A stretch of 64,000 bases of DNA. Origin: an uncultured Parasphingopyxis sp. (lineage in GTDB: Bacteria; Pseudomonadota; Alphaproteobacteria; Sphingomonadales; Sphingomonadaceae). Location of the stretch: the NCBI GenBank assembly GCA_947259005.1, contig CAMYKP010000008.1, positions 40,803 to 104,802 of the forward strand, in the 5' to 3' direction. Shown here piece after piece: positions 1 through 10,100 of this stretch; the first letter of the stretch is position 1, and every line of letters starts with the position of its first letter. The position numbers and the translations under genes were made by a program. The notes under the pieces were generated by a model that saw nothing but the letters and a program-made list of their open reading frames with translations, ran no database searches and was not told the DNA's origin.

Positions 1-2689
1 CCGACTTCGGGTCGAGATTTTCTTCCGGCTGGTCAATGATGAGCGGCCGATCGTCGGCATCGTCTAGAGCGAGATACAGCAGCAGTAGTACAATCCCGCG
101 CGTCCCCGGCGACAACATACGAATGTCGGTGCCATCGTACTGCATCTCGTACTCGACCGAAATATGATCGGTAGCGAACAGCCAATGCGCAAAAGCCTTG
201 AGCCATTTCCTAAACTCCAGTGGCTGATCTTTGCGCGGCATCGCGTGCGCAAGGATCGAGTCCCAGTTGGTCGCTTGGAACTCGCCCATCGCTTTTTCAA
301 CATCGACAGCGCTGCCGGTTTCCCATGCTGCTTTAAAGCTGTTTGTAGCCGCTTCGATTAGTTTGCCGCGGCCGTAGAATGGACCCGACCGCCGACAATC
401 GATCAGCTCATCTTCGGCACTATTTCCCCAAGTGTACACATCCGCCTTGCGGGCTACCGCGAAACTCAGCTTGCTCAACGTCCCTGACGTTTTGGCGAGT
501 CTTTCCATCAGCGGCTTGTACAGCTCTTCCATTGCATGCTGCTCCGCAATGAGGGCCTCTATAACCGATCGATACGCGTCGGTTCTTTCAGCTTGCAGCT
601 GCGTTCGCCTCGCGGTGGCGCCCTTGGCATCGGCAAGCCGAGTTTCGAGATTTTGAAGCGCCGACTGTTCTTCGGTAATCCGGTTCGAAAGTGCTGTATA
701 TTGATCGCGCACCAACTTGTCCGCGCTAAAGAGTGCAGTGAGGCGCGCTATTTCTGCATTGAGCACGCTGAGTGCCACCTTTGTTAGGTCGGCCCCGTCC
801 GGGATGAGGGGGGTCTTCGGATCACCGGGCGTAGGCGGGATACCCTTCAGTTCGTCGGTCTTCTGATCTGCCCAAGCGATATACGAAGCCAAGTCAGTAT
901 CGACTGGTCCATTATAGTCCAACAGAAAGCTCTGCCATTGCTTCTGGTTCAAACCAGCAGCGTGTCGGGCCTGAGATTCGCGCAGCATCTCCGGCGCCTT
1001 GCTTGACCGAAGATTCGCGACCTCAGCCTGCATTGCTTCGAACGTACGTTTCCGGTTTGCGAAGGCGTTAACCTCGGATTGCCGGATGCGCGCCACGTCG
1101 CTCAGCTCGGCATGGCGTTTGACCTGCGCTTCGGTGCCCGTCACCACCAATTTCGAGCGGTCATTAATGTAGCTTTCAACGAGTTTACGCTTCTGCAAGA
1201 CTTGCAGCTCAAGGCCCGCGACGCTGTTCTCCTTTTCAAGTTCCTCGCCAATGCGCTCTGAGATGGCTGAAATCGTTTCCGCCCCCAACCGGCGCGCTTG
1301 TTGGTGCTGCATGAGCTTGTTTTCACGTAGCTCTGCGAAATTAAGCGCGTCATTCCGTTCGTTGATTGGATGAGCCTCGAAGATCACCCGTTCGATCTCT
1401 TTGATCAATCCCTCGGACGCACCTTTCGCTGAACACAGATCCTCGACGAACTGCTGGGACAAATATCGCGCCCGGGGAAATGAGAAGGGATTGTCTGCAT
1501 TTGGGCCGTCGAGGCGCGCGGTGTTCTCACCACCGCCCGCCCAATTGAGCGTCACAGAGGCAGCGCCGATCAGCGATCGGGCCCTCACCAGAAACGATGG
1601 GCTTACATTTTCGTCAATTTCCCACGCGGCGTTCGGGATCGCATCGCAGCCGGCAGCGATCATGTCGGCGAGTGCCGTTTTGCCCGAGCCCCGAGCGCCG
1701 ATAACCGCTACCAGGCCGGGATTAAGCGGCACAATCGGTGTAACGGCCCATTCGGCGTCACGGACCGAAATCTGTGTAATGACTTGAGAAGGCATAGCCG
1801 ATTTTGGCGGCTCGGAACCGACATGAGCGCGTCCTTCAGGATCGATACAGGCTTGCCTCAATGCATCGAACGACAGCGCACCCTTGATCCAACAGAAGCG
1901 ATCATCGTCGGGCATCCCTACGTGCGCGATTTCATGGGCATCGCTGCCGTGCATACAGGGTTTGCAGCCGCCATAGCGCTCCCGCAATTGTTCAACGCTG
2001 TCGGACCTTTGCCCGAGCCAGAACTCCCGCTGCGCTGGGCTGCTGGCGAAGATGATGTGGACGAACTTTTCGATTTCTCGGCGGAGAGTCGCATCTGCTG
2101 CCTGCCGTACGCCGCCCGTTCCGTCACCCGTCCCGCCAGCCACAGCAATCAGAACGTTCTGCTTCGCCCAATCATTTTCCTTAAAGACTTTGCGGAGCGT
2201 TTCGAAGCTGACCTTCATCTGCGTCGCGCCAAATTCAAGCGCCGCACGATCATCGGTCAACGATGGGTTGGCTTGGCGGCCAAGTCGGATCAATTCGTCG
2301 CGCGAACAATCAAACCGCTGCTCGAATGCGTGAAAATCGAGCCGCTTGAGGATGCGTTGAATCTCGGAAACGTGATTTGGGTCTTCGGGGCTGACGAGGA
2401 GGTGAACGTTCACGAACCCGGATTTGGCGGCGACGTCCAGGCGTAACTCGATATTGGGGAAGAGGAGCTTGACGTTCGGGAGTCGGCCTACAGCTTTGTG
2501 CTTTAGGACTTCCTCATAGGTCTCGGTGACGTAATAGTCCGTAATCGCGATGGCTTCGATGGTGGGACTGCGACTTTCTAGTGCAGTCAAATACGCCTCC
2601 CAGTCACCACCGAATTGGTTGTTTAGAAGCGTACCAGGCGCATGGATATGCGGGTCCCATCGGCGCCATTCCGAACCACGATTTAACAT
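1..2689 (-). CDS. TrlF-like protein: PHP domain fused to SMC/Rad50-like ABC ATPase (partial, C-terminus off left edge)
   Basis: An uninterrupted minus-strand frame runs from an ATG at 2689, preceded by a strong GGAGGAG site, to the left edge: 896 codons without a stop. The N-terminus has a PHP metallohydrolase signature: DPHIHAPGT (H14, H16), ITDYY near residue 50, and HGSDAHEIAHVG near residue 255. A Walker A motif GARGSGKT lies at residues 331-338. A long charged middle region, probably coiled coil, follows. An ABC signature LSPGTRG lies at 859-865 and Walker B with catalytic Glu, LIIDQPEENLD, at 883-893. Only a short C-terminal piece should be missing. Proteins of this architecture resemble Rad50/RecF-type ATPases carrying an N-terminal hydrolase and are often found on mobile islands. 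A role in defence against phage or plasmids is inferred, not shown. The gene points away from the recombinase cassette, on the same integrated element. Confidence 0.85.
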   Translation of the reverse strand, partial: MLNRGSEWRRWDPHIHAPGTLLNNQFGGDWEAYLTALESRSPTIEAIAITDYYVTETYEEVLKHKAVGRLPNVKLLFPNIELRLDVAAKSGFVNVHLLVSPEDPNHVSEIQRILKRLDFHAFEQRFDCSRDELIRLGRQANPSLTDDRAALEFGATQMKVSFETLRKVFKENDWAKQNVLIAVAGGTGDGTGGVRQAADATLRREIEKFVHIIFASSPAQREFWLGQRSDSVEQLRERYGGCKPCMHGSDAHEIAHVGMPDDDRFCWIKGALSFDALRQACIDPEGRAHVGSEPPKSAMPSQVITQISVRDAEWAVTPIVPLNPGLVAVIGARGSGKTALADMIAAGCDAIPNAAWEIDENVSPSFLVRARSLIGAASVTLNWAGGGENTARLDGPNADNPFSFPRARYLSQQFVEDLCSAKGASEGLIKEIERVIFEAHPINERNDALNFAELRENKLMQHQQARRLGAETISAISERIGEELEKENSVAGLELQVLQKRKLVESYINDRSKLVVTGTEAQVKRHAELSDVARIRQSEVNAFANRKRTFEAMQAEVANLRSSKAPEMLRESQARHAAGLNQKQWQSFLLDYNGPVDTDLASYIAWADQKTDELKGIPPTPGDPKTPLIPDGADLTKVALSVLNAEIARLTALFSADKLVRDQYTALSNRITEEQSALQNLETRLADAKGATARRTQLQAERTDAYRSVIEALIAEQHAMEELYKPLMERLAKTSGTLSKLSFAVARKADVYTWGNSAEDELIDCRRSGPFYGRGKLIEAATNSFKAAWETGSAVDVEKAMGEFQATNWDSILAHAMPRKDQPLEFRKWLKAFAHWLFATDHISVEYEMQYDGTDIRMLSPGTRGIVLLLLYLALDDADDRPLIIDQPEENLDPKS

Positions 2690-3038
2690 TTCTCCTCCGT
2701 TCGCAGTCTTCAACTTTGGTGATTTAGGTTCAACTAAAGTACAACGCTGTTCAAATTACACGCGCAGCCAAATTCGTGTAACCAAACCCCAACCTAGCGA
2801 TTTTTTGTTGGAGCATAAGCTGAAGTCGAGCAACCCTGCTGGGATCAAATGTCAGCTTTCAGGATTTCAACGCTCAAACTTGAAGGACTGCAGTTAGGGC
2901 GCAATGCGGACATTCGGACTGGACTTGCTGCACAAGCTGAGCATTGCTGTGGAACACATGCTGGCCGCCTGGGCCCGAGGGGTCGGCGGCTTGGGTCAGT
3001 GCAAGGCGGGATAGACCAGCCTGCACAGGAGACCCATC
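2690..3038. promoter_or_regulatory. Divergent intergenic region of the integrated element
   Basis: About 350 bases lie between the divergent PHP-ATPase gene and the DUF3489 gene, with no convincing coding frame. An imperfect inverted repeat, ACTTTGGTG (2713-2721) against AACTAAAGT (2732-2740), sits just upstream of the ATPase start and could be an operator. An AGGAGA site precedes the DUF3489 ATG at 3039. The promoters themselves cannot be assigned by eye. Confidence 0.4.
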
Positions 3039-3278
3039 ATGACAACCTCGACCAAATCCACCCGCAAAACCAAATCAACGACAGTCAACCGACTGCTGCG
3101 TAGGGAAAAGGGCGCAACACTTGCCGAGATCGAAAAGTCGACCGGCTGGAAGCCGCATAGCTGCCGCGCCTTTCTGAGCGGTATCCGCAAGACCGGCGCG
3201 ACGCTCACCAAGGAAGAGCGTACAGACGGCAAAACAGCCTATCGTATCACGGTCGAAGCAGAACAATGCCCGGCCTGA
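3039..3278 (+). CDS. DUF3489 domain-containing small protein
   Basis: This 79-residue basic protein has an N-terminal Lys/Thr-rich tail (about residues 1-20). A compact winged-helix-like domain follows, with motifs LLRREKGATLAEIEK and WKPHSCRAFLSG, ending in an RITVE strand. The pattern matches DUF3489, a small putative DNA-binding family regularly found directly upstream of DUF2924 and large serine recombinase genes in alphaproteobacteria. The start has a good AGGAGA site. Its end overlaps the next gene by 13 bases, indicating translational coupling. An accessory or regulatory role in recombination is inferred from context only. Confidence 0.85.
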   Translation: MTTSTKSTRKTKSTTVNRLLRREKGATLAEIEKSTGWKPHSCRAFLSGIRKTGATLTKEERTDGKTAYRITVEAEQCPA

Positions 3279-3718
3279 GCATCGTCGACCTGCCAGCCAT
3301 GTCACCCGCTGAACTGCGAGCCGCATGGCGCGACAAGTATCGCAAAGCCGCCCCTCGCATTGGTCCCGATCTCTTACGCCGTGGCATTGCCTGGCGACTG
3401 CAGGAACGTGTCCATGGCAGCATTCCGATAGCTACCCGGAAGGCATTGGATGCGGCATTGCGGCGACTGGAGAAAACCGGTGAGGTCGTATCGTCTCGCG
3501 ATATCGCGCTCAAACCCGGCACGCGCCTCGTTCGAGAATGGCAAGGCAAGACGCACCATGTACTCGTTCTCGACGATGGCTTCGAACATGCAGGCAGGCG
3601 CTATCGCAGTCTCAGCCAAATTGCGGGAGCTATAACTGGCGCGCACTGGTCAGGACCTCGCTTCTTTGGCCTGAAGAAGCAGAAGGCTCCGTTCAAGCGA
3701 GGCACGTCCGATGGCTGA
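3266..3718 (+). CDS. DUF2924 domain-containing protein
   Basis: This 150-residue protein matches DUF2924. It has an N-terminal helical segment containing LRAAWRDKYRKAAP and LLRRGIAWRLQERVHG, then a basic C-terminal part with PGTRLVREWQGKTHHVLVLD, YRSLSQIAGAITGAHWSG and the closing PRFFGL motif. The family has no firmly established function but recurs between DUF3489 and serine recombinase genes on mobile elements. The gene overlaps both its upstream neighbour (13 bases) and the recombinase (8 bases), so the three form one tightly coupled operon. A DNA-binding helper of the recombinase is a reasonable inference. Confidence 0.87.
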   Translation: MPGLSIVDLPAMSPAELRAAWRDKYRKAAPRIGPDLLRRGIAWRLQERVHGSIPIATRKALDAALRRLEKTGEVVSSRDIALKPGTRLVREWQGKTHHVLVLDDGFEHAGRRYRSLSQIAGAITGAHWSGPRFFGLKKQKAPFKRGTSDG

Positions 3719-5294
3719 GAAGAAGCGCTGTGCAATCTATACGCGCAAGTCGACTGAGGAAGGTCTGGAACAGGACTTCAACAGTCTCGATGCCCAGCGG
3801 GAGGCTTGTGCCGCCTATATATTGAGTCAGGCTGCTGAAGGCTGGGAACAGGTCGACGAGCATTATGACGATGGTGGCTGGTCGGGTGGAAGAATAGAGA
3901 GGCCAGCATTGACGCAGCTGCTCGCCGATATCGAAGCGGGCAAGGTCGACATCGTCGTCGTTTACAAGGTCGACAGGCTCACCCGCAGCCTCGCCGACTT
4001 CGCCAAGATCGTCGACATCCTTGATGCAAGGGAGGCTTCGTTCGTCAGCGTTACACAGGCGTTCAATACAACCAACAGCATGGGCCGATTGACCCTCAAT
4101 GTCCTCCTCTCGTTCGCCCAGTTCGAACGCGAGGTCACCGGCGAGCGTATCCGGGACAAGATTGCAGCCTCGAAGAAGAAGGGCATGTGGATGGGCGGAC
4201 CGGTGCCGATCGGTTATCGCCTTCAGGACCGACAACTTCTCGTCGAACCAGAAGAGGCTGCCATCGTGCGAATGATATTCGAACGGTATCGCTCCCTGCG
4301 ATCGATCGGGCAGCTAGTTGATGAACTTGCAGAGAGGGGTGTCCGCACGAAACTGCGATCCCACAAATCCGGCAAGACGGTTGGAGGAATAGCGTTCACC
4401 AAGGGACCGCTCGCCAACCTGCTCAAGAACCCGATTTATACCGGCAAGGTTCGGCACAAGGACAAACTCTATGATGGTCAGCACGAAGCCATCATCGAAC
4501 AAGCGCTTTGGGATGAGGTGCAGGCAATCTTCAAGGCCAATGGCCAAGATCGGAAGCTTGGCAAGAAGGCCAATAACCCCAGCCTCCTTACGGGGCGACT
4601 GACCGATCCGGATGGCAGACCAATGACGCCGGTCCATACGAGCAAGGGAAGCAAACAGTATCGCTACTATGTGACGCGAACCAACGCAGGCGATAGCGAT
4701 GGTGATCAATGGCGTGTAGCAGCTGGCGAACTGGACCGAGCAGCTGTTCGGCTCGTAGGCCAATGGCTGCGACTGCCGGATGGCGATATGCAGGGTGCCG
4801 ATGTTGAGGCGCATCAAGCCTTGGCCTCGGAATACCCGGATATGACAATCACGGAACAGCGCAAGATCCTGATCGACCGAGATCTCCGTTTCGCGCTCTC
4901 TGATGAGGCAATTTCCGTTGCCGGCGCAGCCAACGATCAAACACAATGCGTCTCGCTCCCTGCCCGGCTGGTCAAGCAAGGCCATGAGAGGAAACTTACC
5001 TTGTCGCCGGACGGTAAAAGTGTAGCCGAACCCAATCCGGTCCTTCTGAAGCTGCTTGCTCAGGCCCGCGCTGCACAACGCATGGTTCTGAACGGCACGG
5101 AAGAGTCTAGTGTGGCGCACTACGGCAAGCGCCATCTTTGGCAGTTGCTGCGGATCAGCTGGCTCGCGCCAGATATCGTCTCTGCCATTGTTGATGGCAA
5201 CCAGCCGCCAAACCTTACAGGACGCCGTCTGCTGCGGGCGGCAGCGCTACCTCTGGACTGGGCAGAGCAGCGCCAATATCTCGGATTTTCCTGA
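3711..5294 (+). CDS. Large serine recombinase (recombinase family protein)
   Basis: This 527-residue protein catalyses site-specific strand exchange for integration or excision. The resolvase-type catalytic domain occupies about residues 5-155, with the nucleophile Ser14 in YTRKST, the SLDAQREAC motif and VYKVDRLTRSLADF. A 'recombinase' domain follows at about 170-285 (PIGYRL, VGGIAFTKGPLANLLKNPIYTGKVRHKD). The zinc-ribbon position (about 290-345, LLTGRLTDPDGRPM) lacks the usual cysteines. The C-terminal 180 residues are helical and varied. It overlaps the DUF2924 gene by 8 bases. The gene ends about 200 bases from the 3' end of a tRNA-Thr, as expected for an element integrated there. Confidence 0.93.
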   Translation: MAEKKRCAIYTRKSTEEGLEQDFNSLDAQREACAAYILSQAAEGWEQVDEHYDDGGWSGGRIERPALTQLLADIEAGKVDIVVVYKVDRLTRSLADFAKIVDILDAREASFVSVTQAFNTTNSMGRLTLNVLLSFAQFEREVTGERIRDKIAASKKKGMWMGGPVPIGYRLQDRQLLVEPEEAAIVRMIFERYRSLRSIGQLVDELAERGVRTKLRSHKSGKTVGGIAFTKGPLANLLKNPIYTGKVRHKDKLYDGQHEAIIEQALWDEVQAIFKANGQDRKLGKKANNPSLLTGRLTDPDGRPMTPVHTSKGSKQYRYYVTRTNAGDSDGDQWRVAAGELDRAAVRLVGQWLRLPDGDMQGADVEAHQALASEYPDMTITEQRKILIDRDLRFALSDEAISVAGAANDQTQCVSLPARLVKQGHERKLTLSPDGKSVAEPNPVLLKLLAQARAAQRMVLNGTEESSVAHYGKRHLWQLLRISWLAPDIVSAIVDGNQPPNLTGRRLLRAAALPLDWAEQRQYLGFS

Positions 5295-5497
5295 GCTTCC
5301 GCAAATCTGCATCTGCAACTGGTGGCACGCTTTTCGGGGGGTAGAGAAAACCGCCTGTATTAGACCGAATACGCCGTGCCAAGACAGTCTCTGGCAAACA
5401 ATGGCCCTGCCATCGTCACGCTATACCACTGTTATTAGGCAGATAAATTCGGCTAACGCTGCCGAGAACGGTCCCACGGCTAAAAAAGAGGACTGTG
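5295..5497. other. Probable right junction of the integrated element
   Basis: This is about 200 bases of non-coding sequence between the recombinase stop and the 3' end of tRNA-Thr(CGT). It is likely to contain the chromosome-element junction. The paired attachment repeat would lie to the left of this window, so neither its sequence nor its exact position can be read here. Confidence 0.4.
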
Positions 5498-5573
5498 TGG
5501 TGCCGCTTAGGTGACTCGAACACCTGACCCCCGCATTACGAATGCGATGCTCTACCAGCTGAGCTAAAGCGGC
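5498..5573 (-). tRNA. tRNA-Thr (anticodon CGT)
   Basis: The minus strand folds as a 76-base tRNA with encoded CCA (5498-5500). The acceptor arms GCCGCTT and AAGCGGC pair perfectly. The D arm is AGCTCAGCTGGTAGAGC, the anticodon loop TTCGTAA gives CGT (reads ACG), and the T loop is GTTCGAGTC. The 3' end faces the recombinase element. Confidence 0.97.
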
Positions 5574-5734
5574 ACGCTCCCTCTATGGGCCGTGGCCCTT
5601 ACCAAGTGCCGAACGGCGAAACAAGCCGGATATTTGCTCTGCACGCCCGGCGCCTGCGACGGCGAATTTACCTTTCGTAAACCATCCCGGTCCATAAGGC
5701 CCTTGTAAACCATCTTCGCGAGGGCATCACAGTT

Positions 5735-7063
5735 ATGGACAATCCCCAGCCATTCGAAGCCGATGAGAGCGGCATTGCGGATGCAGATGGTGATGCGGCG
5801 ATCGACGCGCCGCCCCAGATCGGCACCGATGAACGGCGGATGCATGTCCGCGCCTATAATCACTGGGCTTCCTTGCTGCGCGACCGCGCCTATCCTTCGA
5901 TCGAGGATCTGGACCCGGCAACCATCGGCGATTTCGGGCCTCATAGCGTGTTGCTCGATTTTACCGCCGGTTTGAACAACCCGGCCATCGCATGGCTTGG
6001 CGGCGCATTGCGCTCCGAATGCGACATTGAAGAGAATATCGAAAATATTGCGGATGTGCCACCACGTTCTCTGCTGTCGCGCCTGACAGACCATTATTTG
6101 CAGATCATCGCCAATCAGGCGCCGGTCGGCTTCGAGGCGGAATTCGAAAATCATCGCGGCGCGAACATGCTCTATCGCGGCATCCTCATGCCCTTTTCAT
6201 CGGACGATGATTCCATCGATTTCATCTATGGCGTGATCAACTGGAAAGAAGTTGCAGCTGCAGAGATTCAGGCGGACCTCCAACAGGCGGTCGATCAGGC
6301 GCTCAGCGCCCAGCTTGAACCGGTCGAAGATGCAGCCCCGGTCTGGGCAGACGGCCCGAGTACGGAATTTCAATCTCCTGACGCAGTGGAACCGGCCTTT
6401 TCTTCGGAAGACGCTGGCGTATCGGAAGATGGTGCCTTCGTAGCACTGGACGAAAGCATCTGCGAACCGGAAAGCTTGGTCGATTTTCTGGTTGCCGCAC
6501 GGGAAAGCGCCGAACAGGCCAAATCCGCCGATCAGCGCAGCCGCGCAGCGCTCTATGAAGCACTGGGCCGGGCCTATGATTTTGCCCTTGGCGCGGAGGC
6601 CGATCCGGGAACATATGCCGAGATCCTCGAAGATGCCGGTATCACCGGCCAGGATCGGGCACCGATGACGCCTGTCACCAAACTGGTTTTTGGTGCCGAT
6701 TATGACAAGACGCGGCTGACCGAATTCGCGGCCGCACTCTCTTATGCCAAGCGCGAGCATATCGCCGCCGGCACCTTTGCCGACTATCTCAAATCGCAAA
6801 AGGGCGGCCTCAAGGCTGTCGTTGCGGCCGAACGCGCAGCACGGCGCCCGGCATCGCGCCCGGACAAGCTTGCCGATGCTTGCGAGAAGCTGCGCCATGC
6901 GCCCGTTCAGGACTATGTTACGCTGGACCAGGACGACGATAGCGGCGAAGAGTTTGCATTGCTGATTGCCCGCCGCCTGCCTGGCGGACGGATCGCGGTG
7001 ATCGATGCAGTGCCGCATGACAAGGCACTGACCGAGCGCGCAATCCGTAAGGTCTCCGGTTAA
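5735..7063 (+). CDS. PAS_5-type sensory protein of unknown output
   Basis: This is a 442-residue soluble protein. Residues about 35-165 resemble the alphaproteobacterial PAS_5 family: an AYNHWASLLRDRAYPSIEDLDP start, a central LLSRLTDHYLQIIANQAPVGFEAEF, and the closing strand DFIYGVINWKE. An acidic low-complexity linker (about 170-240) follows. The C-terminal helical region of about 200 residues (ALGRAYDFALGAEADPGTYAEIL) is not one I recognise. There is no kinase, HTH or cyclase motif, so the protein probably senses or binds something and acts through a partner. The ATG at 5735 has a GAGGG site about 10 bases upstream. It stands alone between the tRNA and the glutamate dehydrogenase gene, in the same direction as the latter. 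Confidence 0.7.
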   Translation: MDNPQPFEADESGIADADGDAAIDAPPQIGTDERRMHVRAYNHWASLLRDRAYPSIEDLDPATIGDFGPHSVLLDFTAGLNNPAIAWLGGALRSECDIEENIENIADVPPRSLLSRLTDHYLQIIANQAPVGFEAEFENHRGANMLYRGILMPFSSDDDSIDFIYGVINWKEVAAAEIQADLQQAVDQALSAQLEPVEDAAPVWADGPSTEFQSPDAVEPAFSSEDAGVSEDGAFVALDESICEPESLVDFLVAARESAEQAKSADQRSRAALYEALGRAYDFALGAEADPGTYAEILEDAGITGQDRAPMTPVTKLVFGADYDKTRLTEFAAALSYAKREHIAAGTFADYLKSQKGGLKAVVAAERAARRPASRPDKLADACEKLRHAPVQDYVTLDQDDDSGEEFALLIARRLPGGRIAVIDAVPHDKALTERAIRKVSG

Positions 7064-7157
7064 CCTGCCACCCGCTCTCCGGGGCAGCGAAACCATCAAG
7101 ATGCTAATATCAGACAAGGGTTGAGTAGCCCTGTTTTGGGGAGCATAGCTGCGCCCC

Positions 7158-10100
7158 ATGACACAGGTTCCGCAAGACTCGCCGAGCGAGCAAACCGAAG
7201 CCCATATCGCAGCCATTGCCGACGCGCTTGTTCGCGACGCGCTGCCCGGGGAAACCGACAATTTTAGCCAAGCCGAAGCCCTGGAGGCTGCGCGTTTCGT
7301 CGCCGCCACTGCGGCCGAACGATTGCCGGGCATGGCACAGGTCAAGCTGGAATCGATAACCGATGACATGGGCCGACGCTTCATGCGCATGGCCATCGTC
7401 AATGATGACATGTCCTTCATCGTGGATTCGATCACCGGCGCAGTCGGCGCTCATGGCCTGACGGTCCTGCGGCTGTTGCATCCCATCATGTCGGTTGTGC
7501 GCGATGATGAACACCGGATCGTCGAATGCGCATCCAACCGCGAAGACGCAAAACGCGAATCCTTCGTCTATCTGGAGGTCGACCGGGCCGATGCACGCAC
7601 CCGGATGGAACTCCTGTCCGACGTTCACAAGGTTTTGCTCGACGTTCGTGCCGCCGTTCGTGACTGGCCGGCACTTCAGGAAAGAATGCGCGCCGATGCC
7701 GAAGCGATAGACGATCCGGAAGGACGGGCACTGCTCATCTGGTTTGCCGACCATCATTTCACCCAAGTCGGCCATTATATAGAAAACCGTCTCGGGGAAC
7801 GCGAGGCCGGACTCGGCATATTTCGCGCACTTGGCCCCTCCTGCTGGAACATACGCACCCGCGATGCCGCCTTCAGCTATTTTGAAAATGGTGGAACCGC
7901 ACCCCTGCTTTCCAAGGCGGACAGGCTCGCGACGGTTCATCGTCGCGTGCCGCTCGATCTCGCAATCACGCCGATATACGAGAATGGCGAGCTGACCAGC
8001 CTGTCAATCCATGCAGGTCTGTGGACCAGCGTTGCGCTTAATGCCCCTGCGCAGCAAGTGCCTGTTCTGCGCCAGCGCCTGTCTGCGCTAGAAGCAGATC
8101 TGGGTTTCGACCGGGAAAGCCATGCGGGCAAGGCGCTCGAACATGCATTGTCGCGCCTGCCGCACGATCTGTTGATTTCCTTCGATGCGGAATCGATGAA
8201 ACGGGCGGCATTGACGGCGATGTCTCTCGCCGATCGGCCCCGGCCCAAACTGCTTCTCATCCAGGGCCCGATGAAGCGGCATCTGTTCGCCTTTGTCTGG
8301 CTGCCCCGCGACGAACTGTCGACGGACCGGCGCACCACGATCGGCAGTCGCCTTGAAGAAGCGACCGGATCGATGATCTCTAGCTGGGCAATCGAATTGG
8401 GGGACGGGGACCTCGCCTTTATCCGCTACACGCTGGATATCGGCGAACATCCGCAGGAGCCCGATGCCGAAGCACTGGACACCGAAATCGAACAGATGGT
8501 TCGCGGCTGGACCCCGGCCGTGGAGGCGGAATTGGGAGAACGGCTGCCCTCTGCCCGAGCGGCCAGACTGACGCTGGTCTATGCCAACGCCTTTCCGGGC
8601 GGATATCGCGGCGAATACGGCGCGAAGGAAGCGGCAAAGGACATATTGCGGCTGCGCGGCCTGAGCGAGCATCAACGCGGCGTCCGCCTTTATCGGCTCA
8701 AGGGCGATGATGGCTCCCAGTTGCGTCTCAAGCTCTATCGCCTTGGCGCCTCGATCCCGCTTTCGGACACAGTGCCGGTGCTTGAAAATTTCGGATTTCG
8801 CGTACTCGAGGAAATCCCGACACCGCTCAACGGCGGGCGACTTGGCTATATCCACGATTTCCTGCTTGAGATCGACGGCTTGTCAGATCTCGGCTCGCTC
8901 ATCGACCGGGCGGGTATAAAGGAAGGCGCACTTTCGGCAGTGCTTGAGGGCCGCGCGGAAAATGACGAGTTCAACCAGCTGATAATCTCGGTCGGCCTGA
9001 ACCCGCGCGATGTTACGCTGCTGCGCGCGTGGTTCCGCTATCTGCGCCAGACGGGCCTTAGCTATGGTTTGGCGACAGTCGTCGAAACATTGCGCGAAGA
9101 GCCCGATATAACCCGCTCCATCATCGAGCTGTTCGACACGCTGCACAATCCGGCTTTCGAGGGAGATCGGGACGCCCAGTTGCTCACAATCAACCAACGG
9201 ATCGACGCTGCGCTTACCAGGGTTGCGGCCATAGATGACGATGCAATCCTGCGGGCGATCCGCTCTGTGGTCACCTCCTGTCTGCGCACCAACGCGTTCG
9301 CGCCGGCGGCCAATGAAGCGCTGGCGTTCAAACTCGACAGTTCGTCGATACCCGGTTTGCCAGCACCCGTGCCGTGGCGCGAAATCTGGGTCTACAGCCC
9401 GCGCGTGGAGGGCATTCACCTGCGCGGCGGCCCCATCGCGCGTGGCGGGCTCAGATGGTCGGACCGCCGCGATGATTTCCGCACGGAAATTCTGGGGCTG
9501 ATGAAGGCCCAGCTGGTCAAGAACGCCGTGATCGTGCCGACCGGCGCCAAGGGTGGCTTTTACCCCAAAGCGCTGCCCAACCCGGCCGAGGATCGCGATG
9601 CATGGATCGCAGAGGGTACCGAAAGCTACCGGATATTCATTCGCACCCTGCTCTCGGTAACCGACAATCTTGTCGAAGATGCGGTCGTCCATCCCGACAG
9701 CGTCGTTATCCGGGATAATGACGATCCCTATTTCGTCGTGGCGGCGGACAAGGGTACGGCGAGTTTCTCCGATGTTGCCAATGGCATCGCGCTTGAGCGG
9801 AAGTTCTGGCTCGGCGACGCCTTTGCGAGTGGCGGTGGCCATGGTTACGACCACAAGGCGATGGGAATCACGGCCAAGGGCGCGTGGATTTCGGTACAGC
9901 GCCATTTCCTAGAAATGGGCGTCGATGTGCAGACCGACCCGATCCGGGTCGCCGGATGCGGCGACATGTCGGGCGATGTTTTCGGCAATGGAATGCTGCT
10001 GTCGAAAGCGATCAAGCTGGTTGCAGCTTTCGACCACCGGCACATCTTTCTCGATCCCGATCCCGATCCCGCTACAAGCTGGGCCGAACGCAAGCGAATG

